Assembly (NCBI GenBank): GCA_035507155.1
Contig: DATJOK010000265.1
Location: 1-6,530, forward strand
Reading direction: 5' to 3'
DNA: 6,530 nt
Origin: DASZHJ01 sp035507155
GTDB taxonomy: Bacteria > Pseudomonadota > Alphaproteobacteria > ATCC43930 > CGMCC-115725
In this document: positions 1-5,632 of the stretch, in pieces
Layout: each line of letters starts with the position of its first letter
How positions within the stretch are numbered: position 1 is the first letter of the stretch
The notes under the pieces: generated by a model
What the model was told of the DNA's origin: nothing
The model's input: only the letters and a program-made list of their open reading frames with translations
Databases searched by the model: none
Translations under genes and position numbers: made by a program

Positions 1-344
1 CGGTAGAGGAAGAGATCGAGGGCGCAGTCGGCGCTGCGGTACTGCCAGATCTCCGCCGGCGTTTCGTGGCGACGGAGGTCGGGCGGCCCGAGGCGGTGGC
101 GCAGCTCTCGCTCGCTGAAGCCCGCAAGCTCCCGGAACTCCGTGCCGGTGATCGGCGGCGGCGCCGTCGCGACGGCGAGCGAGACCGGCGCATGGACCGG
201 AAGCGGCGCGGTAGCCTGCGGGGTTGGCGACGGCGCCGCGCAGGCGCCGAGCAGCAGCGCGACGCCGGCCAGCAGCGCGTCCGCTCGGCCGCGCAGCTCT
301 CGCCTTGTCGCTCCTCGACCGCTTCTCGGTCCGAGGCTCGCCAT
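1..344 (-). CDS. Small lipoprotein, hypothetical, 3'-truncated by window edge
   Basis: Reading the minus strand from the ATG at 344-342 gives 114 residues before the frame leaves the window. The N-terminus is basic (MASLGPRSGRGATRRELR), followed by a hydrophobic stretch (about residues 23-34) and a lipobox L-G-A-C with Cys35, so it is most likely a lipoprotein processed by signal peptidase II. A Pro/Ala-rich linker (36-65) precedes a folded segment with GFSERELRHRLGPPDLRR and IWQYRSADCALDLFLY (about 75-114). That pattern of a helix, a LGxPxxRR turn and then WxYR..C.LDLFLY resembles small SmpA/BamE-like envelope proteins of alphaproteobacteria, but I do not know a function. The start is well fixed: an in-frame TGA lies only 6 nt upstream and a good Shine-Dalgarno (GAGAGGTGA) precedes the ATG. 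It lies 72 bp after the bactofilin on the same strand and is probably in the same transcript. Confidence 0.8.
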   Translation of the reverse strand, partial: MASLGPRSGRGATRRELRGRADALLAGVALLLGACAAPSPTPQATAPLPVHAPVSLAVATAPPPITGTEFRELAGFSERELRHRLGPPDLRRHETPAEIWQYRSADCALDLFLY

Positions 345-395
345 CGTCCGTCACCTCTCGCGGCCGCCGCTTTCTGGCGGGTGCCGCCTTCCCCC

Positions 396-412
396 GTCGC
401 GCGCGGCGCGAC
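396..412. repeat. Short GC-rich inverted repeat between bactofilin and lipoprotein
   Basis: GTCGCG at 396-401 and CGCGAC at 407-412 form a perfect 6-bp stem with a 5-nt loop, just after the bactofilin stop codon. On the minus strand it is followed by a G-run rather than a T-run, so it is not a classical intrinsic terminator. It could be an mRNA hairpin that stabilises or partly separates the bactofilin and lipoprotein messages, or chance in GC-rich DNA. Confidence 0.3.
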
Positions 413-416
413 CCCC

Positions 417-1064
417 TTATTCGACCAGATGGCTCTCGCTCGGCGCATCGATCGCCGCCCGCGCCTCCGCCGCTGCCGGCGGCTCGTTCAGCGTCGGCTG
501 CGCCTGCACGTCGCCGGAAATCTGGCCGCCGCACTCGATCTCCACCTGGCCGTAGCGCACGGTGCCGGTGACGCGGCCGCTGGCGCGGATCAGCAGGCGC
601 CGGCGCACATGCAGCACGCCCTCGAAGCGGCCGCGGATCTCCGCGTCCTCGATCGAGGCGGAGCCCTTGAAGACGCCGCTCTCGGAGATCTCGATGTCGC
701 GGCAGTTGGCGAGGTTGGCCTCGACGCTCCCTTCCACCACCAGCCGGTCGCAGGAGGTGATCTCGCCGGAGAGCGAGATCTCGCGGCCGACGATGAGCTT
801 GCGGGAATCGACCTCGCGCTTGACGGTGATCGGCGCCGGGACCGGCGGCGCGGTCGGCAGCGTCAGCGCCTCGAGCTTGCGCGGCGCGCCGTCGCGGGTC
901 CCCTCCGGCTGCTGTCGGGGCGGCATCACCGGCGGCCGCATCGGTCCCGCCGCGGCGGCGGCGGGGCGCGCGCCCGGCTTCACCGGCAGCTCGAGCGTCT
1001 CGCTGTCGTCGTCGGGAAGGTTCGCTGAAACGTCCTCGGCTGATTTCTTGCGGCGGAACATCAT
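417..1064 (-). CDS. Bactofilin (polymer-forming cytoskeletal protein)
   Basis: The 215-residue product has the bactofilin layout: a short basic start (MMFRRKK), a Pro/Ala-rich disordered arm (about 20-85), a right-handed beta-helix core (about 88-187) and a disordered acidic tail. The core begins RKLIVGREISLSGEIT and repeats short hydrophobic/Gly rungs (CDRLVVEGSVEA, CRDIEISESGVFKG, AEIRGRFEGVL, IRASGRVTGTVRYGQVEIE, GGQISGDV). Bactofilins polymerise without nucleotides and scaffold cell-shape, stalk or peptidoglycan enzymes at the inner membrane; this is family knowledge. The first codons overlap the end of the EI24-like gene as ATGA, and its GGTGAGGG ribosome site lies inside that gene, indicating translational coupling. 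The adjacent ATG at 1061 is an equally possible start. The basic N-terminus could serve membrane attachment, as known for some bactofilins. Confidence 0.92.
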   Translation of the reverse strand: MMFRRKKSAEDVSANLPDDDSETLELPVKPGARPAAAAAGPMRPPVMPPRQQPEGTRDGAPRKLEALTLPTAPPVPAPITVKREVDSRKLIVGREISLSGEITSCDRLVVEGSVEANLANCRDIEISESGVFKGSASIEDAEIRGRFEGVLHVRRRLLIRASGRVTGTVRYGQVEIECGGQISGDVQAQPTLNEPPAAAEARAAIDAPSESHLVE

Positions 1065-1783
1065 CCCTCACCCTGCTGAAGCGTTTTCCGCTCGGCCAGC
1101 GCGCCCCCTGCGGCCAGTCCCGCTGCCTCCGTCACCAGATGCAGCATGAGCGCCGCTGCCACCAGCGGCGCCGCCAGGTTGGCGATCGGCAGGGAGAGCA
1201 GCGCCGCGATCGCCATGCCGGCGACGAGCCATCGTCCCCGACGCTCGCGCCAGAGCGTCCGTGCCGCGACACCATCGAGTCGGCGAAGCGCCACCAAGTC
1301 GAAGTATTCGCGGCTCAGAAGATAGCCGTTGAGCAGGTAAAAGAGAACCAGATTTATTGCCGGAATCGCCAAATAAATGGGGAGTGCCAGGAGGTTGAGA
1401 GCTATCGTCAGGATCAGGAGTCGAAGCCCGCTGCGGAGCACCGCCGAGACCGGGACTGGGAGCGCCGGGCCGAGTGCCGGATAATGCTGGCGCTCCAGCC
1501 GGTCCAGCACCCCGTCGAGGTAGAAGCTCAGGATGGTGGTGGAGACTGCCGGGAACAGCAGCCAGGCGAGACCCAGCACCGCGAAGCTGCCGAGGATCTC
1601 CAGCGGCCATTTGAGCCAGGGAAAGCGCTCCGGCCGGAACTCGTCGATGCCCCAGGCAACCGCCGCGTGAAGCGCGAGGAAGATCAGGAACGCGGCGACG
1701 ACGCTGGTGAGGAGCGCGCGGCGCTGCGCCGGTGCCAGCGCATCGCGGAGCGCGGTCCAGAAATGTGCGGGGATCGAGGTCAT
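1061..1783 (-). CDS. EI24/CysZ-like multi-pass inner-membrane protein
   Basis: This 240-residue integral membrane protein has hydrophobic segments at about 23-45, 61-85, 119-153 (a long block, perhaps two helices) and 184-215. Two features point to the EI24 domain family (to which CysZ belongs): the LFPAVSTTILSFYLDGVLDRLE segment after the second helix (about 76-97) and the signature NGYLLSREYFDLVALRR (152-168). CysZ proteins carry sulfate in some bacteria, but the alphaproteobacterial members next to bactofilin have no assigned substrate that I know of, so sulfate transport should not be assumed. It is the first gene of the leftward block and overlaps the bactofilin by 4 bases. The start at 1783 gives the N-terminus MTSIPAHFWTALRDAL, typical of the family; the Shine-Dalgarno is weak. 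Confidence 0.85.
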   Translation of the reverse strand: MTSIPAHFWTALRDALAPAQRRALLTSVVAAFLIFLALHAAVAWGIDEFRPERFPWLKWPLEILGSFAVLGLAWLLFPAVSTTILSFYLDGVLDRLERQHYPALGPALPVPVSAVLRSGLRLLILTIALNLLALPIYLAIPAINLVLFYLLNGYLLSREYFDLVALRRLDGVAARTLWRERRGRWLVAGMAIAALLSLPIANLAAPLVAAALMLHLVTEAAGLAAGGALAERKTLQQGEG

Positions 1784-1816
1784 GCGGGGGAAATCTCGCA
1801 GTCGCGGAAGGCGGGC

Positions 1817-1844
1817 TTGCCGCCGGGACGAAGCCCCTTATACT
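1817..1844 (+). promoter_or_regulatory. Candidate sigma-70 promoter for the PfkB kinase gene
   Basis: TTGCCG (1817-1822) and TATACT (1839-1844) are separated by 16 bp. Transcription would start near 1851, leaving a leader of about 28 nt before the ATG at 1879. The -10 overlaps TATAAG on the opposite strand (1842-1837), which could serve the divergent EI24-like gene, although no good -35 is visible for it. Based on consensus match only. Confidence 0.55.
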
Positions 1845-1878
1845 CCGGCCGCCCCGCTCAACCCCACAGGTCGCTCCC

Positions 1879-2874
1879 ATGGCGAACGCCACTCACGACG
1901 TCGTCGGCATCGGCAATGCAGTGCTCGACGTGATCGCCCATGCCGATGAGGCCTTCCTGCGCAGGCACAGCCTGGTGAAGGGCACCATGCGCCTGGTGGA
2001 CGGCCCTGAAGCAGAGCTCCTTTACGGCGAGATGGGGCCCGGCGTCGAGATCTCCGGCGGCTCGGTGGCGAATACCATGGCGGGCGTCGCCTCGCTGGGC
2101 GGCCGCGCCGGCTTCATCGGCAAGGTGCGCGACGACGGGCCGGGCAAGGTGTTCCGCCACGACATCACCTCGGCGGGCGTGACCTATCGGCTGCCGGCGG
2201 CGATCGAGGGGCCCGCGACGGCGCGCTGCCTCATCCTGGTGACGCCGGACGCCCAGCGCACCATGAACACCTTCCTTGGCGCCTGCGTCGAGCTCGGCCC
2301 CGAGGATCTCGACCGCGAGCTCATCGCGGGCGCTTCCGTTACTTATCTCGAGGGCTATCTCTTCGATCCGCCGCGCGCCAAGGCGGCGCTGCGCCAGGCG
2401 GCGGAGATGGCCCATGCGGCCGGGCGCAAAGTGAGCCTCTCGCTCTCCGATCCCTTCTGCGTCGAGCGTCACCGCGCCGACTTCCGCGATCTCGTGAAGA
2501 ACCATGTCGACATCCTCTTCGCCAACGAGATCGAGATCTGCTCGCTCTACGAGACCAAGGACTTCGATACCGCGGCGAAGGCGGTGCGCGGCCATTGCGA
2601 GATCGCCGTGCTGACGCGGAGCGCCGCCGGCTCGCTGGTGGTGACGCCGGGCGAGAACGTCGCGATCGCGCCGCAGATGGCGTCGCGCGTCGTCGACACC
2701 ACCGGCGCCGGCGACCTCTATGCGAGCGGCTTCCTCTACGGTCTGACGCGGGGGCGCCCGCTCGGCGACTGCGGCCGCCTCGGCAGCCTCTGCGCCGCCG
2801 AGATCATCAGCCACATGGGCGCGAGGCCCGAGGCCAATCTCAAGGACTTGGCGAAGGCGGCCGGGCTGGCCTGA
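1879..2874 (+). CDS. PfkB-family adenosine kinase / sugar kinase
   Basis: The 331-residue cytosolic kinase is full length for the ribokinase/PfkB fold. Visible marks are VVGIGNAVLDVIA at the first beta strand (8-20), the glycine-rich GGSVANTMAGVASLGG substrate motif (60-75), GFIGKVRDDGPGKVF (78-92), an NxxE metal/phosphate motif (N216-E219, in ANEIE), and the C-terminal signature DTTGAGDLYASGF (273-285) forming the anion hole with catalytic Asp279. Close relatives are usually annotated adenosine kinase and would make AMP from adenosine and ATP in purine salvage; other nucleosides or sugars remain possible because specificity is not readable here. Longer in-frame starts exist upstream, but the ATG at 1879 (MANATHDVVGIGN) fits the family and lies just after the candidate promoter. 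The Shine-Dalgarno (ACAGG) is modest. It is divergent from the EI24-like gene. Confidence 0.9.
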   Translation: MANATHDVVGIGNAVLDVIAHADEAFLRRHSLVKGTMRLVDGPEAELLYGEMGPGVEISGGSVANTMAGVASLGGRAGFIGKVRDDGPGKVFRHDITSAGVTYRLPAAIEGPATARCLILVTPDAQRTMNTFLGACVELGPEDLDRELIAGASVTYLEGYLFDPPRAKAALRQAAEMAHAAGRKVSLSLSDPFCVERHRADFRDLVKNHVDILFANEIEICSLYETKDFDTAAKAVRGHCEIAVLTRSAAGSLVVTPGENVAIAPQMASRVVDTTGAGDLYASGFLYGLTRGRPLGDCGRLGSLCAAEIISHMGARPEANLKDLAKAAGLA

Positions 2875-2875
2875 G

Positions 2876-2893
2876 GCCTCTCAACCGGGAGGC
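2876..2893 (+). terminator. Hairpin directly after the kinase stop codon
   Basis: GCCTCTC (2876-2882) pairs with GGGAGGC (2887-2893) in a 7-bp stem with one G-T wobble and an AACC loop, starting one base after the TGA. Only two T residues follow, so a strong intrinsic terminator is not supported. Its 3' end abuts the TTGACA -35 of the next promoter, so it may mark the boundary between the two transcription units. Confidence 0.35.
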
Positions 2894-2922
2894 TTGACAG
2901 CGCTCCCGTTCTGTCCGATATT
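2894..2922 (+). promoter_or_regulatory. Sigma-70 promoter of the first GbsR-type regulator
   Basis: A perfect -35 hexamer TTGACA (2894-2899) is followed after 17 bp by GATATT (2917-2922), a 4/6 match to the -10 consensus. Transcription would start near 2929, inside the palindrome at 2921-2938. This geometry lets a protein bound to the palindrome block RNA polymerase. Confidence 0.7.
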
Positions 2923-2938
2923 TCTGTCAGTACAGAAA
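2921..2938. promoter_or_regulatory. Palindromic operator O1, upstream of the first GbsR-type gene
   Basis: TTTCTGTCAGTACAGAAA is a perfect 7-bp inverted repeat with a 4-nt centre. It overlaps the -10 and predicted start site and ends 2 nt before the GGAG ribosome site. The same half-sites recur at 3509-3526. A further copy of the half-site, TTCTGTC, sits at 2909-2915 in the promoter spacer. The site is most simply read as an autorepression operator for the adjacent GbsR/MarR regulator; binding itself is inferred. Confidence 0.72.
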
Positions 2939-2949
2939 TTGGAGACAAC

Positions 2950-3492
2950 ATGCGCCTGACGCCGATCATGGAGCGCTACGTCCTGCACTGGGGCGAGATG
3001 GGGGCACGCTGGGGCGTCAACCGCTCCGTGGCGCAGATCCACGCGCTGCTCTATCTCTCGCCATCGCCGCTGACGGCGGAAGAGATCGCCGACACGCTCG
3101 CGCTGGCGCGCTCCAATGTCAGCACCAGCATCCACGAGCTGCAGGGCTGGGGCCTGGTAACGCTCACCCATATGCTGGGCGACCGGCGCGATCACTTCGA
3201 GGCCAAGAAGGACCTCTGGGAGCTGCTGCTCACCATCGTCGAGGAGCGCAAGCGGCGCGAGATCGATCCGACGCTCACGATGCTGCGCCAATGCGTGCTC
3301 GACGCGAGCGAGGACAAGGAGACGCCCGCCGAGGTCAAGGCGCGCATCGAGCGCATGCTGACCTTCATCGAGACCTTGAGCGACTGGTACATGCAAGTGA
3401 GCCGGCTGCCGAAATCCACCCTGGTGGCGCTGATGAAGATGGGCGCCAAGGTCGGCCGCTTCATCGGCCGCAAGCAGAGCGACGCCGCCTAA
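2950..3492 (+). CDS. GbsR/MarR-family transcriptional regulator (first copy)
   Basis: This 180-residue cytosolic DNA-binding protein is the usual length for proteobacterial GbsR-like regulators. It starts with the conserved LTPIMERYVLHWGEMGARWGVNRSVAQIHALLYLS (3-37), then a winged helix: LTAEEIADTLALARSNVSTSIHELQGWGLV (41-70) with recognition helix SNVSTSIHELQ, and the wing-like stretch THMLGDRRDHFEA (73-85). A long helical region with heptad-like spacing (about 86-150) should give dimerisation, and the tail is basic. GbsR proteins are repressors; Bacillus GbsR senses choline and represses glycine-betaine genes, but the ligand here cannot be deduced. GGAG at 2941-2944 is a good ribosome site. 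The palindromes at 2921-2938 (own promoter) and 3509-3526 (next gene) suggest that it represses itself and the downstream membrane/desaturase operon. Confidence 0.9.
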   Translation: MRLTPIMERYVLHWGEMGARWGVNRSVAQIHALLYLSPSPLTAEEIADTLALARSNVSTSIHELQGWGLVTLTHMLGDRRDHFEAKKDLWELLLTIVEERKRREIDPTLTMLRQCVLDASEDKETPAEVKARIERMLTFIETLSDWYMQVSRLPKSTLVALMKMGAKVGRFIGRKQSDAA

Positions 3493-3508
3493 ATTTTTTG
3501 CTCGGCTC

Positions 3509-3526
3509 TTTCTGTTTAAACAGAAG
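3509..3526. promoter_or_regulatory. Palindromic operator O2, upstream of the membrane/desaturase operon
   Basis: TTTCTGTTTAAACAGAAG contains a perfect 16-bp palindrome (3510-3525) with the same TTTCTGT-N4-ACAGAA half-sites and spacing as the site at 2921-2938; only the 4-nt centre and the last base differ. It lies 11 nt before the ribosome site of the following gene. The AT-rich TTTAAA centre may be part of a -10 element, but I see no convincing -35. No further copy was found before the second regulator, the desaturase, the second membrane gene or typA. Confidence 0.72.
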
Positions 3527-3536
3527 TTACTGAAAT

Positions 3537-3544
3537 GGAGGTAA
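3537..3544 (+). promoter_or_regulatory. Strong ribosome binding site that decides the start at 3547
   Basis: GGAGGTAA ends 2 nt before the ATG at 3547, and GGAGG itself sits 5 nt before it. The earlier in-frame ATG at 3535 lies upstream of and overlaps this site and has no ribosome site of its own, so 3547 is the better start for the membrane protein. Confidence 0.65.
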
Positions 3545-3546
3545 CC

Positions 3547-4074
3547 ATGACGAACCTGACGCTCACCGCCCTCTGCACCGTCAACGATCGCTTCAGACAT
3601 AAGGGAAGCCCGATCATCCGCAGGCTGATGACGCTTGAACGCGCTGCCGTCGCCTTCTCGGCGCTCTGGGCAGGGGCAAGCGCGCTCCTCCTTTCGATGC
3701 CCGTCGGCACATCGGCCGGCGTTCGCTCGACGTTTGTTCTCGCAATCGCCGGCATTGCAGGGCTCGCAACCGCGATTGCGTCATGGCGCATGCGGCCGCT
3801 GCGGGCCGACCAAGCCGACCTCGTTGGCGTTGCCGTCGTCGCGATGTTGATCTTCTCGGTCCTGGTCGGCATCGGGTTCACGACCCTGCTGCTGCACTCC
3901 CTCGCTCATGTTGCTCCGGTGCAGTTGCTGATGGCGTTTGAGTATCTGCTTCTTGCGATCTTCTTTGCATGCGTCATTGCAATGGTGCCGACGATCATCG
4001 GCGCCCTGCTCTTCTGCAGCATCATCTCGTTCGTCGCCCGGCTTCGCCGGCCGAACTCAGGAGGTGCTCCATGA
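3547..4074 (+). CDS. Small polytopic membrane protein of unknown function (copy A)
   Basis: I do not recognise a named family. The 175-residue product has a basic N-terminal segment (RFRHKG...RR, about 15-26) and hydrophobic segments at about 33-53, 60-80, 92-117 and a long 125-165 block that could be one or two helices, with a charged loop SWRMRPLRADQAD at 79-91. The last block holds VPTIIGALLFCSIISFV, and the tail is RLRRPNSGGAP. The second small membrane gene at 5633-6115 shares the topology and the P-T-x-x-G-A-x-x-F motif, so the two look like diverged paralogues. It is the first gene after operator O2 and its stop overlaps the start of the second regulator as ATGA, indicating co-translation. 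Base composition is visibly poorer in G+C than its neighbours (one 60-base stretch near its end is only about 53%). A lipid, envelope-stress or partner-modulating role is possible but unproven. Confidence 0.78.
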   Translation: MTNLTLTALCTVNDRFRHKGSPIIRRLMTLERAAVAFSALWAGASALLLSMPVGTSAGVRSTFVLAIAGIAGLATAIASWRMRPLRADQADLVGVAVVAMLIFSVLVGIGFTTLLLHSLAHVAPVQLLMAFEYLLLAIFFACVIAMVPTIIGALLFCSIISFVARLRRPNSGGAP

Positions 4075-4634
4075 GCGCGCGCAGCGCACGGCCGGAGCTC
4101 ACGCGGATCACCCCGGCGATGGCTCGCTTCGTCCACCATTTCGGTGAAATGGGGCCGCGCTGGGGTATCGAGGCGGATACCTGCCGTGCCCACGCGCTCC
4201 TCTATCTCTCGGGCGGGCCGCTGTCGCGGCAGGAGCTGGCGCGGGCGCTTGATATCGATAGCGACACGGCAAAGGCGGCGCTCGACGATCTCGTCGACTG
4301 GGGCATGGCGCGCCGCGCGGGCGAACGCTGGGATGCCAGCGGCGAGCCCTGGGACCTTCTGTTCTCCGCGCTCGAGCAGCGCCGCCGCCGCGAGATCGGA
4401 CCCGCTCTCGATATGCTCCGCAGGTGCAGGGCGGAGGCCGCGCAGGACGCCGCTACCCCGCCGCCGGTGCGCGATCGGATCGGACGGATGGTGCGGTTGA
4501 TCGAGGATCTCGCCGCGATCGATGCCCAGGCGGCTCGTTTCTCGGCGGGAACCTTCGGGCGGCTCGTGAGCGCCGGCGGTCTCGCGGCCCGCCTTCTCAA
4601 CAAGGCGCTGCCATCGGCGGCGCGGAAGAGTTGA
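4071..4634 (+). CDS. GbsR/MarR-like regulator, diverged second copy
   Basis: The 187-residue product aligns over its length with the regulator at 2950-3492: ITPAMARFVHHFGEMGPRWG (13-32) against LTPIMERYVLHWGEMGARWG, AHALLYLS (40-47) against IHALLYLS, then RRREIGPALDMLRRC (105-119) against RRREIDPTLTMLRQC, and the same helical C-terminal half. The winged helix differs strongly: the recognition region reads IDSDTAKAALDDLVDWGMA (62-80) in place of ARSNVSTSIHELQGWGLV, and the conserved GDRRDHFEA wing is replaced by a shorter AGERWDASG. It may therefore read another site, bind DNA weakly, or act as a heterodimer partner of the first copy. The start at 4071 overlaps the previous stop by 4 bases, with AGGAGGT just upstream; the longer in-frame ORF is inside the preceding gene. 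No operator lies in front of it. Confidence 0.85.
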   Translation: MSARSARPELTRITPAMARFVHHFGEMGPRWGIEADTCRAHALLYLSGGPLSRQELARALDIDSDTAKAALDDLVDWGMARRAGERWDASGEPWDLLFSALEQRRRREIGPALDMLRRCRAEAAQDAATPPPVRDRIGRMVRLIEDLAAIDAQAARFSAGTFGRLVSAGGLAARLLNKALPSAARKS

Positions 4635-4636
4635 TC

Positions 4637-5614
4637 ATGCCCAGCAACAGCTCTGCCGATCGCTACAAAGTCAATTCGCTCATTCTCGGGCCTGATGTCG
4701 ATCCGGTCGCCGGCGCGGTGCGCTGGGATCCTGCCCGCTCATTCTGGAACGGCAGCATCCTGCTTGCGGCAGTACTGCTGGCGCCCATCACCTTCACGGG
4801 CGGCGCTTTTCTTCTATTTCTTAGCACCAGCGCGGTCACCCTCTGCGCCGGCCATTCCGTCGGATTCCATCGGCGCCTGGTGCATCGCAGCTTCGACTGT
4901 CCGAAATGGTTGGAGCGGATACTGGTCGAGACGGGAACGCTGGTCGGCATGGGCGGACCGCTCTGGACGATCAGAACCCACGACACGCGGGACTGGGCGC
5001 AGCGCCAGCCGCGCTGTCATGATTTTCTCGCCCATCGACATGGGCCCTTGAAGGACGGCTGGTGGAACCTGCACTGCCGCCTCGTCTTTGATCGCCCGCC
5101 CGGCTTCGATCCTGGGCCCGGAATCGGCGACGACCCCTTCTATCGATTTCTGCAGCGGAGCTGGATGCTGCATCAGGTCCCGGTGGCGCTAGCGTGCTAC
5201 GCGCTCGGCGGCTGGCCCTGGGTGGTCTGGGGCGTCTTCGTGCGGGTCGCCGCCTGCACGACCATGCACTGGTTCATCTCCTATTTCGCGCACACAAGCG
5301 GGCCACAGAGCTGGACCGTCGATGGCGCGGCCATCCAGGCCCATGACGTGCCGCTCGCTGCCATCCCGACCATGGGCGAGAGCTGGCACAACAACCATCA
5401 CGCCTTTCCTGCCTCGGCGCGGCACGGGCTCTATCCCGGCCAGATCGATATCGGATACCGCTTCATCCAGGTGCTGGAGCTCCTCGGCCTGGCGTGGAAC
5501 GTGAATACGCCGCGGACGCTGCCGCCGCGCCCCGGGATCACCCCAGTTCGGCCGGGCGCGTTGGCAATGGCGCCGCACGGTCAGGCGGCAGCCTCGCGCC
5601 GGTTTGTGGGATAG
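4637..5614 (+). CDS. Membrane fatty-acid (acyl-CoA type) desaturase with atypical second histidine box
   Basis: This 325-residue integral membrane di-iron oxygenase would introduce a double bond into an acyl chain at the cytoplasmic membrane. Seen directly: hydrophobic stretches at about 41-72, 97-110 and 178-208; first histidine box HRRLVH (78-83) in GHSVGFHRRLVHRSF; third box HNNHH (251-255) in GESWHNNHHAFPASARHGL; and H219 in the SYFAH segment before it. The position of the usual second box HRxHH is instead HDTRD (115-119), followed by WAQRQPRCH with further histidines at 128, 133 and 135. From memory, an HDxRDWAQRQ stretch is typical of one proteobacterial desaturase subgroup, so the gene is likely intact rather than decayed. 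Position of desaturation is not predictable. It starts 2 nt after the second regulator's stop with GGAAGAG as ribosome site, which places it in the O2-controlled operon. Confidence 0.88.
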   Translation: MPSNSSADRYKVNSLILGPDVDPVAGAVRWDPARSFWNGSILLAAVLLAPITFTGGAFLLFLSTSAVTLCAGHSVGFHRRLVHRSFDCPKWLERILVETGTLVGMGGPLWTIRTHDTRDWAQRQPRCHDFLAHRHGPLKDGWWNLHCRLVFDRPPGFDPGPGIGDDPFYRFLQRSWMLHQVPVALACYALGGWPWVVWGVFVRVAACTTMHWFISYFAHTSGPQSWTVDGAAIQAHDVPLAAIPTMGESWHNNHHAFPASARHGLYPGQIDIGYRFIQVLELLGLAWNVNTPRTLPPRPGITPVRPGALAMAPHGQAAASRRFVG

Positions 5615-5632
5615 CGGAGCATCCCAGGGTCG

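Noticed and set aside
66..1028. Long plus-strand open frame opposite the lipoprotein and bactofilin
   Set aside because: Arg/Ala-rich low-complexity translation typical of an antisense GC-rich frame; the minus strand encodes a clear bactofilin and a lipoprotein here.
1858..2814. 318-codon minus-strand open frame opposite the PfkB kinase
   Set aside because: The plus strand carries an intact kinase with both PfkB signatures; the antisense product is His/Arg/Ala-rich with no family feature.
3493..3500. T-run after the first regulator as an intrinsic terminator
   Set aside because: No stable stem directly precedes the six T residues; the nearest CGGCCG pair lies well upstream inside the gene. 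Readthrough into the operon is possible.
2881..3600. Minus-strand open frame across the first regulator and both operators
   Set aside because: It runs through both promoter/operator regions and lies opposite a recognised GbsR gene; no plausible domain.
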